A DNA stretch of 10,997 nt from contig SMWS01000129.1 in NCBI GenBank assembly GCA_004356685.1, forward strand, positions 1 through 10,997, in the 5' to 3' direction. Shown piece after piece: positions 7,110 through 10,997 of this stretch. Numbering within the stretch: the stretch's first letter is position 1; the number at the start of each line of letters is the position of its first letter. The DNA comes from Deltaproteobacteria bacterium (GTDB lineage: Bacteria > Desulfobacterota_D > UBA1144 > Nemesobacterales > N074bin48). Made by a program: the position numbers and the translations under genes. The notes under the pieces were generated by a model, which saw only the letters and a list, made by a program, of their open reading frames with translations, was not told the DNA's origin and made no database searches.

Positions 7110-8833
7110 TATTGATCCTCCGAAAATAAGCTTTTGAGCTCATCTGGCATTTCTGGTAGTGGAGAAAACACTAATTTCATAGAATCTCCATCTTGTGATA
7201 TGACAGAATTTACTGTATTCCATTTTTTGTTGTCGCTTTCAGGATAATCGACCCTGCTATGAGCGCCTCTGCTCTCTTCTCTTTGCAGTGCGCATCTTGC
7301 TGCAGCCTCAGAAACTATAAACAACGAGTTTAAGTCTATACTTAGATTCCATCCGGGATTGAATATTCGCGAGCCTTCAATACTAAGCACTTTTGAATCA
7401 TTAATTAGAGCTTCTAACTCTTTTAATCCCTGTTTTAATTTGTCTTCTATTCTGAAGACTCCAAAATAGTTCTGCATAATTACCTGCAGTTTCTGATGAA
7501 CAGTATATGGGTTTTTCCCATTACTATTGCTAAATGGAGCAAGCATTTCTTTTTCATGTTCAGCAATCTGCTGATTATTAATATTTAGAGTATTTGAATC
7601 GATTTGATTAGCATACTCAGCAGCGCCTAAACCAGCTCTTCTGCCAAATACAAGAAGATCTGAAAGAGAGTTTCCTCCAAGCCTGTTAGCCCCGTGCATT
7701 CCTCCGGACACTTCTCCGGCCGCAAACAACCCACCTACAGTGCTCTCTCCAGTCTCGGCATTTACTCTTACCCCACCCATCACATAATGAGTCGTAGGCC
7801 CGACTTCCATAGGACCTTTAGTTATATCAATATCCGCAAATTCCATAAACTGATGATACATACTGGGAAGTTTTTTCATTATATATTCAGCCCCTATATG
7901 GGAGATATCTAAATATGCGCCTCCATGCGGAGTACCTCTGCCTTCCTTGACTTCAGTATAGATAGCCCTCGAAACTACATCTCTTGTAGAAAGCTCCATC
8001 CTCTCAGGATCATATTTTTCCATAAACCTTTCGCCCTTAGAGTTTGTAAGTATTCCTCCCTCACCTCTAACAGCTTCAGTGACTAAAATTCCTATTACGC
8101 TTGGCGGCCAAACCATACCAGTAGGGTGAAACTGTATAAATTCCATATCAATTAGTTCTGCTCCTGCTCTGTATGCAAGTGCATGACCATCTCCGGTATA
8201 TTCCCATGAATTCGAAGTAACCTGGTATATTTTACCGATACCACCCGTAGCTAAGATTATTGCCTTAGCTTTAAATAATACGAATTTCCCTGTATCTCTC
8301 CAATAACCAAAAGCACCTACTACTTTATCTCCGTCCTTAAGTAAATCGGTTATTATACATTCCATATAAACATCGATGCCAGAATGTATTCCTTTGTCCT
8401 GTAAAGTTCTTATTAGTTCAAGTCCAGTTCTGTCACCAACATGACAGAGTCTTTTCCAGGTATGACCTCCAAATGCTCTCTGATTTATTTTCCCCTCTTT
8501 GGTTCTGTCGAATAGAGCTCCCCACCTTTCCAGTTCCCTGATTCTGTCCGGAGATTCTTTGGCATGAATTTCAGCCATCCGCCAGTTATTGAGCATCTTG
8601 CCGCCATACATTGTATCTTTAAAATGTGTTTCCCAATTATCTTCAGGAGCCACATTTGCCATAGCAGCTGCTATACCACCCTCAGCCATTACAGTATGCG
8701 CTTTTCCAAGCAAGGATTTACAAACCAAACCAACTGTTGCTCCCTGTGCGGATGCTTCAATTGCAGCCCGCAGTCCTGCGCCACCAGCACCAATAACAAT
8801 TACATCATGCTCATGTGTTTCATATTTATCCAT
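7109..8833 (-). CDS. sdhA: succinate dehydrogenase flavoprotein subunit
   Basis: The catalytic subunit, which oxidises succinate to fumarate using covalently bound FAD. Counting from the ATG used here, the FAD fold GAGGAG is at residues 15-20 and the flavin-linking histidine is H46 in KAHTVMAEGG. Active-site motifs seen further on are QFHPTG, RGEGG, PTTHYVMGG, and HGANRLGGNSL with the catalytic-type arginine context. At about 574 residues it is of normal length. Two starts are possible: ATG at 8833-8831, or TTG at 8839-8837 two codons earlier. The TTG would overlap the stop of the anchor gene by four bases and sits 5 nt after GAGG (8848-8845); the ATG sits 11 nt after it. I use the ATG, but the TTG is almost equally likely. 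The gene order anchor-A-B matches mycobacterial Sdh1. Confidence 0.96.
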   Translation of the reverse strand: MDKYETHEHDVIVIGAGGAGLRAAIEASAQGATVGLVCKSLLGKAHTVMAEGGIAAAMANVAPEDNWETHFKDTMYGGKMLNNWRMAEIHAKESPDRIRELERWGALFDRTKEGKINQRAFGGHTWKRLCHVGDRTGLELIRTLQDKGIHSGIDVYMECIITDLLKDGDKVVGAFGYWRDTGKFVLFKAKAIILATGGIGKIYQVTSNSWEYTGDGHALAYRAGAELIDMEFIQFHPTGMVWPPSVIGILVTEAVRGEGGILTNSKGERFMEKYDPERMELSTRDVVSRAIYTEVKEGRGTPHGGAYLDISHIGAEYIMKKLPSMYHQFMEFADIDITKGPMEVGPTTHYVMGGVRVNAETGESTVGGLFAAGEVSGGMHGANRLGGNSLSDLLVFGRRAGLGAAEYANQIDSNTLNINNQQIAEHEKEMLAPFSNSNGKNPYTVHQKLQVIMQNYFGVFRIEDKLKQGLKELEALINDSKVLSIEGSRIFNPGWNLSIDLNSLFIVSEAAARCALQREESRGAHSRVDYPESDNKKWNTVNSVISQDGDSMKLVFSPLPEMPDELKSLFSEDQ

Positions 8834-8835
8834 TT

Positions 8836-9564
8836 TCAAACTAACCTCATATCCGTTATAACGCCTGTTGCAACAAGCCTTATATAAAGATCAGTCAAGC
8901 ATACTCCAAAAAGACTTACCCATGCCCATAACATATGTCTTTCATTTAAGGAGCTTGCCCCTTTCCAAAGTGTAAATCTTGTTGGACAGGATGAAAATAC
9001 ATTTAATTTGCCACCAATCAGATGCCTGAATGAATGGCAGGAAAGTGAATACATACTCAAAAGAAAGACATTTAATACCAGTATAATCGATCCAACGCCT
9101 ACTCCGTAGTGACCATCAAAATTAAAAGCTTTAAATGCATCATACCAAAGAAAAATTAAAACTATTGAAGCCGCATAGAAAAAGAACCTGTGCAGGTTTT
9201 GTAATATAAGTGGAAATTTGCTCTCACCGCTATAGCTTTCTTTGCTTCTGCCTTCTACAGCACATGCAGGCGGCATCCCGGCAAACGAACGGTAATATGC
9301 CTTTCTGTAGTAATAACATGTAAACCTGAAAAGTCCTGGTGCCCATAATATCAATATCGCAGGAGAAATCGGCCACCACTCTGGATTTATCAGTGGAGAA
9401 TAAAATGGTGAAAGGTAAGGTTCAGCTAAATAATATTGATTCTCTAGCGCTCTCCATGTTGCATATATTACAAAAGAGCCAAGAATAATTACAGTAATTA
9501 TAGGCGCTACCCGCCAATTATCAGTTCTTAAAGTCGTATAATTCTGAGTGGCAGAAATAGCCAT
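8836..9564 (-). CDS. succinate dehydrogenase membrane anchor subunit (mycobacterial Sdh1-like)
   Basis: A 242-residue integral membrane protein with about five hydrophobic segments (around residues 20-37, 64-82, 127-146, 154-176 and 209-231). It anchors SdhAB and carries the quinone site. It is much longer than classical SdhC or SdhD, and a single gene seems to replace both. Segments such as RTDNWRVAP, YLSPFYSP, RFTCYYYRKAYYRSF, PLILQNLHR, LSCHSFRHLIGG and DLYIRLVATG resemble the anchor subunit of mycobacterial Sdh1 (Rv0249c kind) from memory. H125, H177, H181 and H210 are candidate haem b ligands. The ATG has GGAGA 6 nt upstream. The gene lies 93 bp after mdh, and its stop touches the start of sdhA. 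The function is well supported by position between mdh and sdhA. Confidence 0.88.
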   Translation of the reverse strand: MAISATQNYTTLRTDNWRVAPIITVIILGSFVIYATWRALENQYYLAEPYLSPFYSPLINPEWWPISPAILILWAPGLFRFTCYYYRKAYYRSFAGMPPACAVEGRSKESYSGESKFPLILQNLHRFFFYAASIVLIFLWYDAFKAFNFDGHYGVGVGSIILVLNVFLLSMYSLSCHSFRHLIGGKLNVFSSCPTRFTLWKGASSLNERHMLWAWVSLFGVCLTDLYIRLVATGVITDMRLV

Positions 9565-9570
9565 TATTTT

Positions 9571-9575
9571 TCTCC
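9571..9575 (-). promoter_or_regulatory. ribosome binding site of the sdh anchor gene
   Basis: GGAGA on the minus strand, 6 nt before the ATG at 9564-9562. It supports this start over any internal one. Confidence 0.65.
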
Positions 9576-9610
9576 ATAAATAAGATATTTAATTGTAAGA
9601 ATAAAAGATT

Positions 9611-9649
9611 GGGCAGTATACTAATTAATCGAAAGTAGCACTCAAGCCC
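9611..9649 (-). terminator. imperfect hairpin between mdh and sdh (possible terminator or RNA-processing site)
   Basis: Just after the mdh stop, the minus strand reads GGGC, then AGTG and TACT arms, an 11-nt loop, AGTA, TACT and GCCC. This forms a stem of about 12 pairs (one G-U) with a three-base bulge and a one-base bulge. It is followed by AATCTTTTATTC, a weak T-rich tail. This is the only stem with GC ends that I found in an intergenic gap. The poor T-tract and bulges make full termination doubtful; attenuation or a processing site between mdh and sdh is equally possible. Confidence 0.35.
9615..9645 (-). promoter_or_regulatory. weak candidate promoter before the sdh genes
   Basis: On the minus strand, TTGAGT (9645-9640) is followed after 19 nt by TATACT (9620-9615), or after 16 nt by TAGTAT. 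Either spacing or match is imperfect. The boxes lie inside the hairpin at 9611-9649, so the two readings compete. The 93-bp gap is the widest in the TCA block, which makes a separate sdh promoter plausible. Confidence 0.25.
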
Positions 9650-9657
9650 TATGAATA

Positions 9658-10599
9658 TTACAAATGACCCAGCTCGTGAATCCTCTCACATAGTTCTTTT
9701 ACATGACTAGCGGATATGTGTAATTCTTCTTTTTCTTTTTTCGTTAATTTAACTTGAATAATCTCCTCAATACCGTTCCTACCCAATTTAACAGGCAGGC
9801 CAACAAATGTTCCGTCTATACCATATTCTCCATCTGCATATACACAGCAGGGAAGAATTTTTTTCTTGTCTTTTAGAATTGATTCTGCCATTTGCACTGC
9901 AGATGCCCCTGGAGCATAAAAAGCACTGCCCGTTTTAAGAAGCTTCACAATTTCGGCTCCTCCGTCTCTTGTTCTCTGAATTAACGCATCAATCCTGTCT
10001 TGAGGTAGCAACTCTGTAATAGGAATACCCGCTACTGTAGTAAATCTTGCTATCGGAACCATGTCATCACCATGTCCGCCAAGTACAAAGGCCTGAATAT
10101 TATCTACTGAGACGTCTAGCTCCATGGAAATAAAAGCCGTGAATCTTGCAGAATCAAGCACTCCAGCCATACCTAAAACCCTTTCTCTTGGAAAACCGCT
10201 TGTTTTATAAGCAACATAAGTCATTGCATCAAGAGGGTTTGTAACAAGAATAAGTATTGCATTGGGCGACTTTTTGGCTACCTCTGAAGTAACCTGAGTG
10301 ACAATCTTCGTATTTGTAGCAAGCAAATCATCTCTACTCATTCCAGGCTTTCTGGGAAGCCCCGAAGTAATTATTACAATATCAGAATCCGCTGTCTCTT
10401 CGTAACCATTAGTACCTGTTATATTAACATCATATTTTACAACCGGGCCCATCTCCATTAAATCAAGGGCCTTACCCTGAGGCATATCCTCAACTATATC
10501 TACCAGTACCACATCTCCCAATTCTGATTCAGCGAGTCTCATTGCAGCTGTCGCTCCAACATTTCCCGCTCCTATTACTGAAATTTTTGGTCTGCTCAT
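9658..10599 (-). CDS. mdh: malate dehydrogenase, NAD-dependent, LDH-like type
   Basis: A 313-residue enzyme that oxidises malate to oxaloacetate with NAD. The Rossmann motif GAGNVG (10-15) and acidic D34 at the end of the second strand indicate NAD rather than NADP. Substrate-site residues are R83 and R89 in LPRKPGMSRDD, N121 in TNPLD, D149 and R152 in DSARF, and the catalytic H176 in GGHGDDMVP. Arginine at position 83 (LDH position 102), in place of the LDH glutamine, marks malate rather than lactate specificity. The protein belongs to the LDH-like malate dehydrogenase group, not the E. coli or mitochondrial group. The ATG has GGAGAG 6 nt upstream (10611-10606). It lies 38 bp after icd and probably shares its transcript. 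Confidence 0.95.
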   Translation of the reverse strand: MSRPKISVIGAGNVGATAAMRLAESELGDVVLVDIVEDMPQGKALDLMEMGPVVKYDVNITGTNGYEETADSDIVIITSGLPRKPGMSRDDLLATNTKIVTQVTSEVAKKSPNAILILVTNPLDAMTYVAYKTSGFPRERVLGMAGVLDSARFTAFISMELDVSVDNIQAFVLGGHGDDMVPIARFTTVAGIPITELLPQDRIDALIQRTRDGGAEIVKLLKTGSAFYAPGASAVQMAESILKDKKKILPCCVYADGEYGIDGTFVGLPVKLGRNGIEEIIQVKLTKKEKEELHISASHVKELCERIHELGHL

Positions 10600-10637
10600 T
10601 ATATTCTCTCCAACGCTTTTATATTAAATTAAATTTA

Positions 10638-10997
10638 TTAAGAGTTATCCATATTATCTGCAATAGCCTTTGCAAACTCTGAACATTTAAGAAGTGTTGC
10701 TCCTTCTATCTGTCTGTGCAGATCATACGTGACTGTTTTATCTAAAATAGTTTGTTCCATTGCTTTTACGGTTAGCTCTGCGGCTTCTGTCCACCCAAGA
10801 TACTCAAACATCATTACACCAGAAAGTATTAGCGAACCTGGGTTGACTTTATCCTGACCCGCATATTTGGGTGCCGTGCCGTGTGTTGCTTCAAATAAAG
10901 CATACGGATCGCCAATATTGGCGCCTGGCGCCACACCCAATCCTCCAACCTGACCTGCTAGGGCATCCGATATATAGTCACCATTTAAATTAGGAAG
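10638..10997 (-). CDS. icd: isocitrate dehydrogenase (NADP-dependent), C-terminal part
   Basis: The last 119 codons of a gene that enters from the right edge. The frame is open to the edge and begins LPNLNGDYISDALAGQ, so the apparent TTG start at 10940 is an internal leucine codon. The sequence matches the E. coli Icd type closely: NLNGDYISDALA, APGANIG, FEATHGTAPKYAGQDKVNPGS and LLKCSEF. Residues corresponding to E. coli K344, Y345 and V351 (PKYAGQDKV), Y391 and R395 (TYDLHR) are all present. These contact the 2'-phosphate of NADP, so the enzyme is predicted to use NADP. It makes 2-oxoglutarate, carbon dioxide and NADPH. The stop is 38 bp before mdh, consistent with an icd-mdh operon. Confidence 0.95.
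   Translation of the reverse strand, partial: LPNLNGDYISDALAGQVGGLGVAPGANIGDPYALFEATHGTAPKYAGQDKVNPGSLILSGVMMFEYLGWTEAAELTVKAMEQTILDKTVTYDLHRQIEGATLLKCSEFAKAIADNMDNS

Noticed and set aside
8564..8887. Two overlapping plus-strand open frames opposite the start of sdhA
   Set aside because: They are antisense to the conserved FAD-binding region of sdhA and have no family motif of their own.
10638..10940. A complete 100-residue protein starting at the TTG at 10940
   Set aside because: The frame is open to the right edge, and the upstream residues continue the isocitrate dehydrogenase family sequence, so this is an internal leucine of a partial icd.

Overview
All detectable genes lie on the minus strand, so transcription runs from right to left. 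The DNA is AT-rich and packed with housekeeping genes. I see no mobile element, CRISPR array, tRNA, rRNA or clear sign of recent transfer. The organism looks like an uncultured, low-GC, diderm-type bacterium outside the well-studied groups. DnaK carries the N-terminal insert typical of diderm bacteria. In contrast, the succinate dehydrogenase is of the kind I know from mycobacterial Sdh1, and the GTPase at 655-2733 is an EF-G-like paralogue of the actinobacterial FusA2 / Thermus EF-G-2 kind. Deep-branching marine lineages can show such mixtures, but I cannot name a phylum from this window.

Right part (10997 down to 5179), TCA-cycle block: the C-terminal end of NADP-type isocitrate dehydrogenase (icd), LDH-like malate dehydrogenase (mdh), then a 93-bp gap holding an imperfect hairpin and a possible promoter. 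After it come the succinate dehydrogenase genes in the order membrane anchor, flavoprotein, iron-sulfur protein, and then sucC (succinyl-CoA synthetase beta). The sdh genes overlap or nearly touch, and sucC follows sdhB after 32 bp. The usual partner sucD does not follow sucC.

Middle part (5178 to 2875), chaperone and ribosome block: a 112-bp gap with a candidate promoter leads into dnaK, followed after 23 bp by rpmE (zinc-type ribosomal protein bL31). No grpE, dnaJ, hrcA or CIRCE element is present.

Left part (2874 to 1): a 141-bp gap contains a good candidate promoter with a perfect TATAAT box. It drives an EF-G-like GTPase, a gamma-carbonic-anhydrase-like protein 20 bp further on, and then, 14 bp later, the first 34 codons of a Ppx/GppA-family phosphatase cut by the window edge.

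The TCA genes encode successive steps: isocitrate to 2-oxoglutarate, succinyl-CoA to succinate, succinate to fumarate with electrons to quinone, and malate to oxaloacetate. This points to respiratory metabolism. Nothing here looks like a new biological system. The points most worth following up are the separation of sucC from sucD, the mixed phylogenetic signals, the altered GTPase motifs and the hairpin between mdh and sdh.
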